A stretch of 64,000 nt of DNA from Malaciobacter pacificus (GTDB taxonomy: Bacteria; Campylobacterota; Campylobacteria; Campylobacterales; Arcobacteraceae), in contig NZ_CP035928.1 of NCBI RefSeq assembly GCF_004214795.1, forward strand, positions 1,922,001 to 1,986,000, given 5' to 3'. The notes under the pieces are model-generated. The model searched no databases and had not been told where the DNA came from. It saw only the letters and a program-made list of their open reading frames with translations. The translations under genes were made by a program, and so were the position numbers. Of this stretch, positions 1 to 9,898 are shown in pieces. The stretch's first letter is position 1, and each line of letters opens with the position of its first letter.

Positions 1-942
1 GCAAAGAGAAAAATCAGAGGTGTAAATGTTGTATCACTAAACTATAGTGATGGTTATTCAAATTTTATGTTGGACTTTGCAATTGCTATGAACAGTTATG
101 CAAGGGTAAAGATAGAAGAGTTTACAAATATTATTGATCATCGAACCAATGCACATAAGCGAAGATTGGAAAGCTTAAAAGGGAAATCACAAATTGCTAT
201 AGAGATGATTAAAAGAGCAGTAGCTAGTGGTATATATGCAGATTATCTGCTTGTAGATAGCTGGTATTCTAAACCTGTATTTATAGAAACTATGAATGAA
301 CTTGGATTGCAAGTCATTTCAAGAATGGTAAACAATGACAGGATATGGAATTTTACAGGAGAGAAAAAGACCCTTGATGGCATCTATAACAAATTTAAAA
401 AGCTTAAATCTATCAAGATGGGTCAATATGGCAAAAAGATAAAGTTTGAGTATTTTTCAACCATAGTTGAACATAAAAAAGCTGGTAAATTAAAAATTGT
501 TTTTATAAAAACAAAAGAGAATTTAATACCAATCGTATCAACCAATCTTATACTTAGTGATGAAGAGATTATAGATATTTATAAAAGACGATGGGATATA
601 GAACAAGGGTATAAAGAACTTCGTGAACACTTTGGATTCGGAAAAGAAGAGAATCGAATCTATGAAGCTTTGATAGCCAGAATTACACTATCTTTTTTTA
701 CATACAATGTTGTTAGCTATATAAATCGTATCAGCAATGAACCTAAAACAATTGGTGGATTGTTTAAAGATTTAGAATGTGAACTTCATACTCTAGCAAT
801 AGCTATGCAAGCATTTTTAGCTATTTTAGATGAGATTGCAAAAATTGAAGAAGTTGTCAATAGAAATGAGGATTTTACAGCTATCATTGATCTATTAAGA
901 GATGTGACTGGAAAATTGCTTGGTTTTAGGTGCGAAAGTTAA
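1..942 (+). CDS. IS4-like DDE transposase, 3' part
   Basis: The reading frame is already open at base 1. It matches the C-terminal part of the complete 454-residue transposases encoded by the two other copies, with no difference seen in the shared part. The visible part includes the second catalytic Asp in VDSWYS and the YREK-like signature YKRRWDIEQGY that supplies the catalytic Glu. The stop codon TAA lies inside the terminal inverted repeat. The first ATG in the window (67) is internal and is not the true start. The enzyme cuts and joins the IS ends. The family call is from the DDE and Y-x2-R-x3-E pattern, so assignment within the IS4 superfamily is uncertain. Confidence 0.88.
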   Translation, partial: AKRKIRGVNVVSLNYSDGYSNFMLDFAIAMNSYARVKIEEFTNIIDHRTNAHKRRLESLKGKSQIAIEMIKRAVASGIYADYLLVDSWYSKPVFIETMNELGLQVISRMVNNDRIWNFTGEKKTLDGIYNKFKKLKSIKMGQYGKKIKFEYFSTIVEHKKAGKLKIVFIKTKENLIPIVSTNLILSDEEIIDIYKRRWDIEQGYKELREHFGFGKEENRIYEALIARITLSFFTYNVVSYINRISNEPKTIGGLFKDLECELHTLAIAMQAFLAILDEIAKIEEVVNRNEDFTAIIDLLRDVTGKLLGFRCES

Positions 943-943
943 G
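1..943 (+). mobile_element. IS4-like insertion sequence, copy 1 (left part outside window)
   Basis: This is the right-hand part of an insertion sequence present in two further complete copies (20241-21804 and 49930-51493). The terminal repeat GTGCGAAAGTTAAG lies at 930-943 and contains the transposase stop codon. The flank beginning at 944 is the C-terminal coding region of an antiparallel solute-binding-protein gene, which this copy has cut. The left end and the matching target duplication are outside the window. Confidence 0.9.
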
Positions 944-1712
944 TAAACTCTTTTAATAATTCTGTTGATTCTTTTCTAAAAGCAACCCCCATAAACTGTT
1001 TTTCACTAATAGGACCAAGAACTTTTATTTCTCCACTAAATTTTTCCAAGGCAATCAAAGCATCTGGAACATCCAAAAGTGTTAACTCTACTTCACTATT
1101 TATAACTGAAGGAACCATCTCGATAATTTTTTTATTGTTTGGATGAATAACAACTTTTGCTTGTGTTTTATCTAAATCATATAAAGATGCGTCTAAACAA
1201 GTATTTGGTTTAGTTAATACAGTTTTATTTGTAATTAGTTCTTTTATATTTAAGATATCTTTTCTTAAAGATTTGCTAGGTGAAATAGGATTTAATTCAG
1301 AATTAGCTTTTGAAATTATCCAAACACTTGAAGGAAATGTTGGATTAGAAAAAGAAACTACTTTTTCTCTCCATGGAAGAATTGTTAATCCATTTGCAAT
1401 TACATCACCTTTTATTGTTGTATTTTCTAAATATTTAATCTCATTATTTTCATACTTAACATTTCTACCTATTAAATCTCCGTAAATGTTATCCCAATTA
1501 GAAGGAACATACTCGTAATCTACGCCAAGATGTTTAGCAAATTTTTGCATTAATTCTGTATCTAAGCCATCACCAAGTCCCGTAACAAAATTTGCATATG
1601 GTATTCCTAAATGTCTTAATTTGCCTGAAGATTTAATATCATCTAAATCATTCGCACTTAGAAAAGATAAAGAAAAAAATGTGACAAAAAATAAAGAAAA
1701 TAAAACTTTCAA
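939..1712 (-). pseudogene. Extracellular solute-binding protein (family 3), C-terminus cut by IS
   Basis: The protein starts with a signal peptide (about residues 1-20, ending SLSFLSAN) and continues as a periplasmic binding-protein fold of the amino-acid type (DLDDIKSSGKLRHLGIPY, then LDTELMQKFAKHLGVDYEYV). The family binds amino acids or similar ligands for ABC import or sensing. The start is TTG at 1712, with GGA just upstream. The frame runs into the IS at 944, and its TAA stop (939-941) comes from the IS terminal repeat, so the last residues have been replaced. The missing C-terminal piece should lie on the far side of the IS, outside the window. The product may be non-functional, but most of the fold is present. 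Confidence 0.75.
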
Positions 1713-1714
1713 AA

Positions 1715-2080
1715 TTAATCCTTTTTAAAAACTAATGATATTGAATTTACACAATGTCTTGTATTTTTAGAAGTAAAACCTTCACCCTCAAACACATGTC
1801 CTAAATGACCACCACAATTTGCACAAACAATTTCAATTCTCATTCCATCACTATCAGGGACTCTTTTTATAGCTGACTTTATTTCATCATCAAAACTTGG
1901 CCATCCACATCCTGATTTAAATTTATCTTCTGATTTATATAAAGGGGCATCACACTTTTTGCAATGATAAGTCCCTTTTTCATAAAAGTCATTATACTCA
2001 CCACTAAAAGGATATTCAGTACCTTTATGCTCAATTACTCTTTGTTCTTCTGTTGTTAAATTATTATATTTCTTTGTCAT
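1715..2080 (-). CDS. msrB: Peptide-methionine (R)-S-oxide reductase MsrB
   Basis: The 121-residue protein has the full MsrB layout: two zinc-binding CxxC pairs (CKKC and CANC), the GCGWPSF motif and the catalytic cysteine in RHCVNS near the C-terminus. It reduces the R epimer of methionine sulfoxide in proteins, with electrons normally supplied by thioredoxin. It is a stand-alone domain with no MsrA fusion and no obvious signal peptide, so it is likely cytoplasmic. It ends three bases before the solute-binding-protein gene starts, so the two were probably cotranscribed. Confidence 0.95.
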   Translation of the reverse strand: MTKKYNNLTTEEQRVIEHKGTEYPFSGEYNDFYEKGTYHCKKCDAPLYKSEDKFKSGCGWPSFDDEIKSAIKRVPDSDGMRIEIVCANCGGHLGHVFEGEGFTSKNTRHCVNSISLVFKKD

Positions 2081-2109
2081 TTTATAAACCTATTTTTTTA
2101 ATTAAACTG

Positions 2110-2724
2110 TTAAATTACTGTACAATTAAATTGAACAAGTGTATCGTCATTTAATAATATTTTACCAATAAACTCATCGCCTATTTTAAACTCTCCAACT
2201 CCACTTGGTGTTCCTGTCATTAAGATATCTCCATCTTCAAAAGATAAAAAACTATTCACTTCTTCTATAATTTCATGGGGCTTATTTATCATATTAGAAT
2301 AATCACCTTTTTGTCGAAGTTCTCCATTTATATATAACTCAATACCTAATTTAGTAATATCTTCATTAAATGGAACAAAGTTTGAAAATATTGCTGAATT
2401 ATCAAATGCCTTTGCTCGCTCCCAAGGTAAACCCTTTGCCTTTAGTTTACTTTGTACTTCTCTTAATGTTAAATCTAAACCAAATCCTACAGCAGTTATT
2501 TGTTTATTTTCAATTAAAAATGAGATTTCAGCTTCATAATGACAACTATTATGATTTTTTGGAAAAACTATTTTATTGCTAATTGAACTATTAGGCTTTA
2601 TAAAAAAGACCATTTCATCAGGTACTTCATTATTTAACTCTTTTATATGTTCCGTGTAGTTTCTTCCTATACAAACTACTTTTGAAGGATATATTTCATT
2701 TTCATTTAACAATATCTTTTTCAT
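2110..2724 (-). CDS. Fumarylacetoacetate hydrolase (FAH) family protein
   Basis: This is a 204-residue single-domain FAH-fold protein. The N-terminal CIGRNYTEHIKEL, the metal-binding acidic residues in HYEAEISFLI, the GFGLDLTLREVQ segment and the C-terminal LMTGTPSGVG motif are typical of the small acylpyruvase / oxaloacetate-decarboxylase-like FAHD1/YcgM branch. These enzymes use a divalent metal to hydrolyse or decarboxylate 2-oxo compounds; the substrate here cannot be told from sequence. It lies between the Sel1 lipoprotein and msrB genes on the same strand, seven bases or more from each. Confidence 0.85.
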   Translation of the reverse strand: MKKILLNENEIYPSKVVCIGRNYTEHIKELNNEVPDEMVFFIKPNSSISNKIVFPKNHNSCHYEAEISFLIENKQITAVGFGLDLTLREVQSKLKAKGLPWERAKAFDNSAIFSNFVPFNEDITKLGIELYINGELRQKGDYSNMINKPHEIIEEVNSFLSFEDGDILMTGTPSGVGEFKIGDEFIGKILLNDDTLVQFNCTVI

Positions 2725-2730
2725 TCTTTT

Positions 2731-3567
2731 CTAAAGTCCTAAATTTTTTAATCTTTTTATTGAATAATCATTACCTGAATTTTCATACCAATATTTTGCC
2801 ATATTTAAATCTTTTTTAACACCATAACCTTTTTCATAGAAGTATCCTAACCATGACATAGCATATTTATCATCTTTTGATGCAGCCTTATAAAATAATT
2901 CATATGCCTTTGTATAGTTTTTTTCTACTCCAAATCCTTTAGCATATAAATAACCTAGTTCTGACATTCCATAAGTATTATCTTTATTTGCAGTTTTTTC
3001 AAACCAGTATTTAGCTTTTTGATAGTTTTTTTCTACAGCCCAACCTTGTTTATAATAGTATCCTACTTCATTTTGAGAATAAATATCTCCTTGAAATGCA
3101 GCTTTTTGAAAATAATTAAAGGCTTTTTTTCTATCTATTTTTATACCTTTACCTTTATCATAAATATAAGCTAATTCTCTTTGAGCAATAATATCATCAT
3201 TATTAGCAGCTTTTTCTAACCATAATAATGCACTCTTGTAATCTTTATAATCATATAAATAGTTTAAACCTAACTCTCTTTGAGAATATGCATCTCCTAA
3301 TTTTGCTGCTTTTAAATACCAACTAGTAGACTTATCAATATCTTTTTGCACTATTTTTCCTGCATTATAATAATAGGCAACCATACTTTGAGCTATAATA
3401 TCACCTGTTTGGGCTTTTTCCATATAACAATCAAATTTCACTTTTTTTTCAGGAAGAATTTTACAATTCTCAACATCAGCAAATTTTGCTGCTGGCATAT
3501 TCATTTGATATGAACACCCATAAAATAAAAATGTTATGAAAAATACAACAAATACATTTCTTTTCAT
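2731..3567 (-). CDS. Sel1-repeat lipoprotein
   Basis: The 278-residue protein has a lipoprotein signal peptide with lipobox LFYGC (lipidated Cys at about residue 18). It then has about six Sel1-type TPR repeats of about 36 residues, recognisable by repeated GYLYxKGxGVEKNYxKAxxxFxKAA units. Sel1 repeats form a superhelical scaffold for protein-protein contacts, and related Campylobacterota proteins are Cys-rich or plain Sel1 secreted proteins. The partner is unknown. It is followed by the FAH gene with a gap of six bases. Confidence 0.88.
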   Translation of the reverse strand: MKRNVFVVFFITFLFYGCSYQMNMPAAKFADVENCKILPEKKVKFDCYMEKAQTGDIIAQSMVAYYYNAGKIVQKDIDKSTSWYLKAAKLGDAYSQRELGLNYLYDYKDYKSALLWLEKAANNDDIIAQRELAYIYDKGKGIKIDRKKAFNYFQKAAFQGDIYSQNEVGYYYKQGWAVEKNYQKAKYWFEKTANKDNTYGMSELGYLYAKGFGVEKNYTKAYELFYKAASKDDKYAMSWLGYFYEKGYGVKKDLNMAKYWYENSGNDYSIKRLKNLGL

Positions 3568-3576
3568 ATTTATCCT

Positions 3577-4233
3577 TTAATATTTTTTTATTAAATCTCT
3601 AATTATTACAGAAGTTATACCCCATATAACTTCACCTTTGTACTTATAAACCCAAATTTTATGTCTTTTATTTCCCCAAGGTTTTTTATATGCATCGGGT
3701 AAACCTAATTCTTCTACAGGAAATAAAATCTCTTTATTCCCATCTTTATCATATTTATATGGATGTATTTCATGGGACAATGTAAACTCTAAAGGTTTAT
3801 TTTTCTTAAAAAAGTCAATAGGAACCAAAAAAGCTTTTTCTACCTCATTTTTATCTATGACCATATTTTTAATAGCTTTTTTCTTAATCTTTCCAACAAA
3901 TGGTTCAATTATGGCTCCAGTAGGAGCGACATAAGTATCTAATTGACCTAAAATTTTTATATCTTCTTTTTTAATAGATAACTCTTCATCAATCTCTCTT
4001 AAAGCAGTGTCTAAAAAATCTTTGTCTATATTTTCTTCATAGCCACCACCAGGGAAACATATATCTCCACCTTGTCTAATATTTGCTGCTCTTTTTTGAA
4101 AAAGCAAATAGTAATTATCTTTTAATTTTACTATAGGAATTAAAACTGCACTATTAAAAAATCTCTCTCTACCAAGTACACCCGGATTTTTAGGCAAGTT
4201 TGACACTAATTTTCGTAGATTTTTCTTTTTCAT
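3577..4233 (-). CDS. NUDIX hydrolase, CoA-pyrophosphatase (NudL-like)
   Basis: The 218-residue protein has a NUDIX box in the form seen in the NudL group: FPGGGYEEN, then ALREIDEELSI, with the REUxEE core intact. Just before it, LLFQKRAANIRQGGDICFPG resembles the NuCoA motif of coenzyme A pyrophosphatases. Such enzymes split CoA or its derivatives into 3',5'-ADP and a phosphopantetheine product. The substrate is inferred from the motif only. Its ATG overlaps the end of bioA by four bases, so the two are translationally coupled. Confidence 0.85.
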   Translation of the reverse strand: MKKKNLRKLVSNLPKNPGVLGRERFFNSAVLIPIVKLKDNYYLLFQKRAANIRQGGDICFPGGGYEENIDKDFLDTALREIDEELSIKKEDIKILGQLDTYVAPTGAIIEPFVGKIKKKAIKNMVIDKNEVEKAFLVPIDFFKKNKPLEFTLSHEIHPYKYDKDGNKEILFPVEELGLPDAYKKPWGNKRHKIWVYKYKGEVIWGITSVIIRDLIKKY

Positions 4234-5501
4234 CGTTTTTCTTCTATACTTCTAATTGCATTAATCATAGTTCTAATCACTTTTTTTAAATCATTATCTT
4301 CAATTATATATGAAACTATAGAGTAAATCAATTTTCCAAAAGGTCTAATCCATACACCATTTTTTACACAATAATCTTGTATTTCTTGTGCATAACAATC
4401 ATCTTTTAATTCAATAACACCTATTGCTCCAATATTTCTTACACTTGCTACTAAATCTAATTTTTGTGCATTTTTCAATTCTATATCAAAGATATTCTCT
4501 ATATTTTTAACATTTTCATTCCAATTAGTTTCTAAAAGTAAATCAATACTTGCATTTGCTACGCTACATGCAAGAGGATTTCCCATGAAGGTTGGACCAT
4601 GCATTAAAACACCAATTTCACTATTTGAAATAGTATCACTTATATTTTTAGAAGTAATCATAGCAGCCATAGTCATATAACCACCTGTTAAGCCCTTTCC
4701 TACAGTCATAATATCAGGTTTTATATCTGCCCAATCACAAGCAAACATTTTTCCTGTATGACCAAATCCTGTCGCTATTTCATCAGCAATTAATAAAATA
4801 TCATATTTTTTACAAAGTTTTCTTGCATCTTTTAAGAAATTAGGATTATATATTCTCATGCCACCTGCACCTTGAACAACTGGCTCAAAAATAAAGCCTG
4901 CTATTTGTTCATGATATTTTAAAAGCTTTTCTTCTAAATCTTTTATTGATTCACTATAATCACTATTAAAGCCTAAAGTTGGTTCTTTTATAAAAATATG
5001 CTCAGGTAGATATGAACCATAAATACTGTGCATAGAGTTTGTTTGATCACAGACACTCATAGCGCCTAAGGTATCACCGTGGTATGCATTGTTTAAAGCA
5101 ATAAATTTATATTTATCTTTTTTCTTTGCTTTTTGATATAAAATCGCTGTTTTAAGGGCTACCTCAACTGACACAGATCCACTATCACACAAAAAAACAG
5201 AATTCAAGCCTGTCAAATCACTAAGTTTTTTACATAAAATTGAAGCTTGTTCGTGAGCTATTCCTCCAAACATTATATGAGGCATTATATCAACTTGCTT
5301 TTTTAAAGCATTATTTAATTTAGGATGATTATAGCCATGAATCGCACTCCACCATGAACTCATTCCATCTATGAGTTCTTGACCATCATTTAAATAAATT
5401 GTTGTTTTATTTGTAGATTTGACACCTAAAATATTAGTTTTAGAAGGTAATGAATTATAAGGGTGCCAAACATGTTTATTATCTATTTCTAACCAATTCA
5501 A
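4230..5501 (-). CDS. bioA: Adenosylmethionine-8-amino-7-oxononanoate aminotransferase
   Basis: This 423-residue class III aminotransferase opens with the BioA-type WHPYNSLPS segment. The PLP-binding Lys is about residue 269 (TVGKGLTGGYMTM), the PLP-contacting Asp is about 240 (LIADEIATGFGHTG), and GSVSVEVALK forms the phosphate-binding part. It transfers an amino group from S-adenosylmethionine to KAPA to give DAPA in biotin synthesis. The start is TTG at 5501, preceded by AGGA at suitable distance. No other bio genes are in the window. Confidence 0.93.
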   Translation of the reverse strand: MNWLEIDNKHVWHPYNSLPSKTNILGVKSTNKTTIYLNDGQELIDGMSSWWSAIHGYNHPKLNNALKKQVDIMPHIMFGGIAHEQASILCKKLSDLTGLNSVFLCDSGSVSVEVALKTAILYQKAKKKDKYKFIALNNAYHGDTLGAMSVCDQTNSMHSIYGSYLPEHIFIKEPTLGFNSDYSESIKDLEEKLLKYHEQIAGFIFEPVVQGAGGMRIYNPNFLKDARKLCKKYDILLIADEIATGFGHTGKMFACDWADIKPDIMTVGKGLTGGYMTMAAMITSKNISDTISNSEIGVLMHGPTFMGNPLACSVANASIDLLLETNWNENVKNIENIFDIELKNAQKLDLVASVRNIGAIGVIELKDDCYAQEIQDYCVKNGVWIRPFGKLIYSIVSYIIEDNDLKKVIRTMINAIRSIEEKR

Positions 5502-5540
5502 AAAATTGTCCTAATTTAGTTTTTTCTATTATAACAAAAA

Positions 5541-8150
5541 CTAAATTGCATCTAAAGTAATTGTAGTTAATGCACCTTTGCAAATCTTATTTTCATAAGT
5601 AAACTCAGTATTTGTAGTTTCTATACTACCACCTAAATGTTTAGTAATAATTTCTTGACACATATATAATCCTATTCCTGTACCTTGGCTTTTATGTTTA
5701 GTTGTAAAATATGGTTCATATATTTTTTCTAAAATCTTTTCATCTATACCATTTGCATTATCTTTAATCTCAATTATAGCTTTTTTATCTTTTTTATAAA
5801 TTTCTATTAAAATAACTTTTAATTCCATATCTTTGGTAAATGCATCTTTTGAATTATTTAAGATATTAATAAAAACTTGTATTAACTCTCTTTCAAAACT
5901 TTTTATTTTTATATTCTCATCAGTTTGAATTTTAACTTTAATATCTCTTGAACTAAAAGAGCCTCTGACTAGATCAATACACTTTAAAATACAATCATTA
6001 ATTAAAAATTCATTCTCTTTTTTCTCTGGTTCAAAGAAATATCTAAAATCATCAATTGTATCTGATAAATAGTTTGAAGTATTAATAATATTTCTTAGTG
6101 ATTCTTTTAAGTATTCGTCATCTAGCATATTTAATTCATGTTTAATCTTTATTCCACTTGCAGAAGTTGTAATCAAAGATAATGGCTGTCTCCATTGATG
6201 GGCTATATTTTCAATCATTTGCCCCATTGAAATCATTTTTGACTGTTGAGATAATATTCTATCTTTTTTCAAGTTTTTATTTACTTCATATTTAATTCGT
6301 TCTTCTAGTTGTTCATTTATTAGTATTAATTCTCGATTTTTTTCTTCTACCTTACTTTTTAAATTTTTATTTACTTCTCTTAGAATTTTTTGCCTATATA
6401 AAATTGCTAAAAAAACAATTAATACAATCAAAACAATTTTCCAAATAAAACTATAATCTGTTTGTTCTTTCGAATTAATTGTAATCCATCTTTGTAAAAG
6501 TTGTTCTACTTTTGAAGCTTTAATTTTATTTACTGCAATATTTAAAATATCATGCAATTCGTAATAATCTTTTCTAACTGCAATTGAAATAGGTAAAGTA
6601 TAATCAAGTCTTGCAGAAACTCTAAGCTTAGTTAAATTATTAGAATGAATTTTATACCATGATGCATAAAGTAAGTCTATATGTCCATAATGTAAATCAT
6701 CCTCTACTTTTTTTAGACCCTCATCTAAACTTTCAACCATAACAAAATTTATATCTGGATATAATTTTTTTATTTCATTACTCGAAGCATAACTTTTAAC
6801 TAAACTTATAGTTTTATTTTTTAAAACTGATATATCATCTACAAAACTAGCCTTTGCATTGGTAATTAAAACAAATGGAATATCTGTATAGTTTTTTGTA
6901 AAATTTGCAAAACTTTCTCTTTCTTTTGTTTTTGTTGCAGTTGATAAGATATCACACTTTTTATCTTTTAAATATTCTAAAGATTGAGATAAACTATTAG
7001 TTTTTACTATACTAAATTTTAAGCCTGTCATATCTTGGATTAATGTGAAATAATCTATAACAAATCCCTTAATTTTATCTTCATCATTAAAACTATATGG
7101 TCTTATATCTGGTACTATACACATTTTTACAATAGGGTTTTCTTCAATATACTCTTTATTACTGTTGGATAAATCAATTATTGAATTTTCTTTTTCATAA
7201 TTTTCTTGTATAAAATCATCTATATTTATTGGAGTATTAATTAAACCTAGAAGATTATATAAATCATGAACTCTTTGAACTTTTTCTTTTTTTAAACTAC
7301 CTAAAGTACTATTTTTATAGTAAGATAATTTTCTTAGTTCTTTACCTTCAAAAACTAATTCCTCTTTAGTTAAATTCTGAGAGTTATAATTATTTAAAAT
7401 CAAATCAGCCGTATCTTCAATATTTGAATATGCATATTCCCAGCCTTTTAAAGATGCTTTTTTAAAAGAATTAACTAACTGATTATTCTTATTAATCAAA
7501 TTTTTATTAGTAAATAAAAAACCACTATACAAATCAAATCCATACTCTTTAGGATCGAAAATATTATATTCTATATTTTTCTCAAGTAATAAATATGGAG
7601 ATTTTGAAATGTATGCAGAAATAATATCAGTCTTTTTATTTAATAAATCATCAATATTATGAGAATGTTTAATAAAATCTAAATCTGTTAAATTAATTTT
7701 ATTAGAGATAAGCATTGCTTTTAATGAAACTTCACTTGCATCATCAATTGTTGTCATTATTTTTTTGTTTTTAAAATCACTAATTTCATTTATTTGAGAT
7801 TCTTTAGTTGATAATAAAACTAAAGGTGTTGCTTGAAACATGGCATAAAGTGCAACTATATTTGGATTTTCTTCTTTTTCTAAAATTAAAGTTTCTCTAC
7901 CTATTGCAAAATCTATTTTAGAATCATTTACTAATTTTGGTATATCTATTCCAAATTGAAATGGCTTAATTTCTACATCTAAGCCTAATTCTTCATAGTA
8001 ACCTTTTTCTTTTGCAACATAATATCCTGCAAACTGGAATTGGTCAAACCAAGACAACTGTAAAGTAACTTTTTTTAACTCTTTTGAAGATAGAGTAGTT
8101 GTTATAAAAATGATAATTATAATTAATTTTAAAAGCTTACTGATAAGCAA
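5541..8150 (-). CDS. Sensor histidine kinase with two periplasmic binding-protein domains
   Basis: The 869-residue membrane kinase has a signal/anchor segment (1-20), then an NMT1/THI5-type binding domain (about 24-300; starts KKVTLQLSWFDQFQFAGYY). A family 3 solute-binding domain follows (about 340-560; MCIVPDIRPYSF), then one transmembrane helix (about 570-590; WKIVLIVLIVFLAILY), a coiled coil, a HisKA-like box with phospho-acceptor His about 651 (IAHQWRQPL) and an HATPase domain (NNSKDAF, GTGIGLYMCQ). It probably senses a small periplasmic ligand and phosphorylates a response regulator, but none is encoded nearby. The start is TTG at 8150. NMT1 domains often bind pyrimidine-like or taurine/nitrate-like ligands; the ligand here is unknown. 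Confidence 0.9.
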   Translation of the reverse strand: MLISKLLKLIIIIIFITTTLSSKELKKVTLQLSWFDQFQFAGYYVAKEKGYYEELGLDVEIKPFQFGIDIPKLVNDSKIDFAIGRETLILEKEENPNIVALYAMFQATPLVLLSTKESQINEISDFKNKKIMTTIDDASEVSLKAMLISNKINLTDLDFIKHSHNIDDLLNKKTDIISAYISKSPYLLLEKNIEYNIFDPKEYGFDLYSGFLFTNKNLINKNNQLVNSFKKASLKGWEYAYSNIEDTADLILNNYNSQNLTKEELVFEGKELRKLSYYKNSTLGSLKKEKVQRVHDLYNLLGLINTPINIDDFIQENYEKENSIIDLSNSNKEYIEENPIVKMCIVPDIRPYSFNDEDKIKGFVIDYFTLIQDMTGLKFSIVKTNSLSQSLEYLKDKKCDILSTATKTKERESFANFTKNYTDIPFVLITNAKASFVDDISVLKNKTISLVKSYASSNEIKKLYPDINFVMVESLDEGLKKVEDDLHYGHIDLLYASWYKIHSNNLTKLRVSARLDYTLPISIAVRKDYYELHDILNIAVNKIKASKVEQLLQRWITINSKEQTDYSFIWKIVLIVLIVFLAILYRQKILREVNKNLKSKVEEKNRELILINEQLEERIKYEVNKNLKKDRILSQQSKMISMGQMIENIAHQWRQPLSLITTSASGIKIKHELNMLDDEYLKESLRNIINTSNYLSDTIDDFRYFFEPEKKENEFLINDCILKCIDLVRGSFSSRDIKVKIQTDENIKIKSFERELIQVFINILNNSKDAFTKDMELKVILIEIYKKDKKAIIEIKDNANGIDEKILEKIYEPYFTTKHKSQGTGIGLYMCQEIITKHLGGSIETTNTEFTYENKICKGALTTITLDAI

Positions 8151-8237
8151 TTTATTGCCTTATATTTTTTAGACTATAGTATATCAAAAAAAAGAAGCAA
8201 AACAAGACTAATTATGATTGTTTTTTTGTTATTTTAA

Positions 8238-8266
8238 AAATAAGAGCAATAGAAATGCTCTTATTT
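8238..8266 (-). terminator. Possible terminator after purH
   Basis: An 11-bp perfect stem (AAATAAGAGCA / TGCTCTTATTT) with a 7-nt loop lies just after the purH stop at 8280. On the minus strand it is followed by a short T run. The weak T tract makes it less certain than the purL hairpin. Confidence 0.6.
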
Positions 8267-8279
8267 ATTTTTAAAAATA

Positions 8280-9812
8280 TTAATGTAAGAAGTGTCTAAC
8301 ACCTGTGAAATATAAAGCCATTCCATGCTCATTAGCAGCTTCAATTACTTCATCATCTCTAACTGAACCACCTGGTTCAATTACACATTTTACACCAGCC
8401 TCAGCTGCAGCATCAATTGAATCTCTAAATGGGAAGAATGCTTCAGAAGCAAGTACTGAACCACTTACATCAATTCCCATATCTTCAGCCTTTCTAAGTG
8501 CTGCTTTAGCTGCATCAACTCTTGAAGTCATACCCATACCAATAGCTACAACTACAGAATCTTTTACATAAACAACACAGTTAGATTTAGTACCTGCTGC
8601 TACTTTTACAGCAATTTCCATATCTTTTTTCTCTTGCTCACTTGCAACTCTTTCAGTTTTTAATTCAGCATTTTTAACTTCATCTTCTCCAACTACATCA
8701 GAGTCTTGATAAACAAATCCACCATCAACAATTTTGAAGTTGAAATCATCATTTGCAAGGTCTAATTTTTGTGTACCTTGTTTAAATAGTTTTAATCTTT
8801 TTTTCTTGTTAAACTCTTCAATTGCATCTTCTGTAAAATCAGCAGCAAATACAACTTCTAAGAAGATTTCATTCATTTTTTTTGCTAACTCTCCATCAAC
8901 TACACCGTTAACAGCAACTACTCCACCAAACGCTGAAACTGGGTCACATTTTAATGCTTCAGTATAAGACTCTAATAATGTATCTTTAATAGCAAATCCA
9001 CATGGATTACCATGTTTTACGATACAAACAGCATTGTCATCACCAAAGTTAGCAGCTATTTTTGCAGCTCCTGAGATATCACCCATGTTGTTAAAAGATG
9101 CTTCACCTTTTACTGGAATAAATTTTTCAGATAAGTGTTTATCAAACTCATATAAGGCACCTTTTTGGTGTGGATTTTCTCCATATCTTGTATCAAATAC
9201 TTTTTCACCAACGATAAATTGTTTCTCACCCATTCCACCATTGAATCTTTTGTTCATATAGTTTGCAATCATAGAATCATAAGCAGCTGTGTGCTCATAA
9301 GCTTTAATCATCATATCTCTTCTAAATTCTACTGTATTAGTATCATTTTTAAGATTATTTAAAACCACATCATAGTCAGCTACATCAGTTACAATAATTA
9401 CAGAATCAAAGTTTTTAGCAGCACTTCTAACCATAGCAGGTCCACCAATATCGATGTTCTCAATAATTTCTTCAAAGTCATCAGTTTTTTCAATAGTTGC
9501 TTTAAATGGATAAAGATTAACACATACTAAATCAATACCCTCAACACCTAACTCTTTTGCTTGGTCAAGGTGAGATTGTTTATCTCTTCTGTGTAAGATT
9601 CCACCATGAATATATGGGTTTAAAGTTTTAACTCTTCCTTCAAAACACTCAGGGAATTTTGTAACTTCATTTGCTTCAATTACTGCAATTCCTGCATCTT
9701 TTAACTTGTTATAAGTTCCACCTGTTGAGATGATTTCATAACCTAAAGATACTAATTCTTTAGCAAAGTTTTCTACACCACTTTTGTCACTAACACTAAT
9801 TAATGCTCTCAT
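8280..9812 (-). CDS. purH: Bifunctional AICAR formyltransferase / IMP cyclohydrolase
   Basis: The 510-residue protein covers the full PurH family. It has an N-terminal MGS-like IMP cyclohydrolase domain ([26 protein letters not shown]) and a C-terminal AICAR transformylase domain ([10 protein letters not shown], then [15 protein letters not shown] and GVRHFLH at the end). It catalyses the last two steps of de novo IMP synthesis in the cytoplasm. It lies downstream of purL but is separated from it by a strong hairpin terminator, so it probably has its own promoter. Confidence 0.97.
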   Translation of the reverse strand: MRALISVSDKSGVENFAKELVSLGYEIISTGGTYNKLKDAGIAVIEANEVTKFPECFEGRVKTLNPYIHGGILHRRDKQSHLDQAKELGVEGIDLVCVNLYPFKATIEKTDDFEEIIENIDIGGPAMVRSAAKNFDSVIIVTDVADYDVVLNNLKNDTNTVEFRRDMMIKAYEHTAAYDSMIANYMNKRFNGGMGEKQFIVGEKVFDTRYGENPHQKGALYEFDKHLSEKFIPVKGEASFNNMGDISGAAKIAANFGDDNAVCIVKHGNPCGFAIKDTLLESYTEALKCDPVSAFGGVVAVNGVVDGELAKKMNEIFLEVVFAADFTEDAIEEFNKKKRLKLFKQGTQKLDLANDDFNFKIVDGGFVYQDSDVVGEDEVKNAELKTERVASEQEKKDMEIAVKVAAGTKSNCVVYVKDSVVVAIGMGMTSRVDAAKAALRKAEDMGIDVSGSVLASEAFFPFRDSIDAAAEAGVKCVIEPGGSVRDDEVIEAANEHGMALYFTGVRHFLH

Positions 9813-9852
9813 TTCTACTAGTCCTTATTAAAATTTTTATGTTTAAAATAAA

Positions 9853-9885
9853 AAAAGCCAGATTCCTTGAGAGAATCTGGCTTTT
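9853..9885 (-). terminator. Rho-independent terminator after purL
   Basis: A 13-bp perfect stem (AAAAGCCAGATTC / GAATCTGGCTTTT) has a 7-nt loop. On the minus strand the stem runs straight into a tract of seven T's. It sits 13 bases after the purL stop and 41 bases before the purH start, uncoupling the two purine genes. Confidence 0.9.
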
Positions 9886-9898
9886 GCGAGAATTTATA

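Noticed and set aside
8305..9362. Several plus-strand open frames opposite purH.
   Set aside because: They are shadows of the strongly conserved purH gene on the other strand, lack ribosome sites and have low-complexity Ser/Thr/Phe composition.
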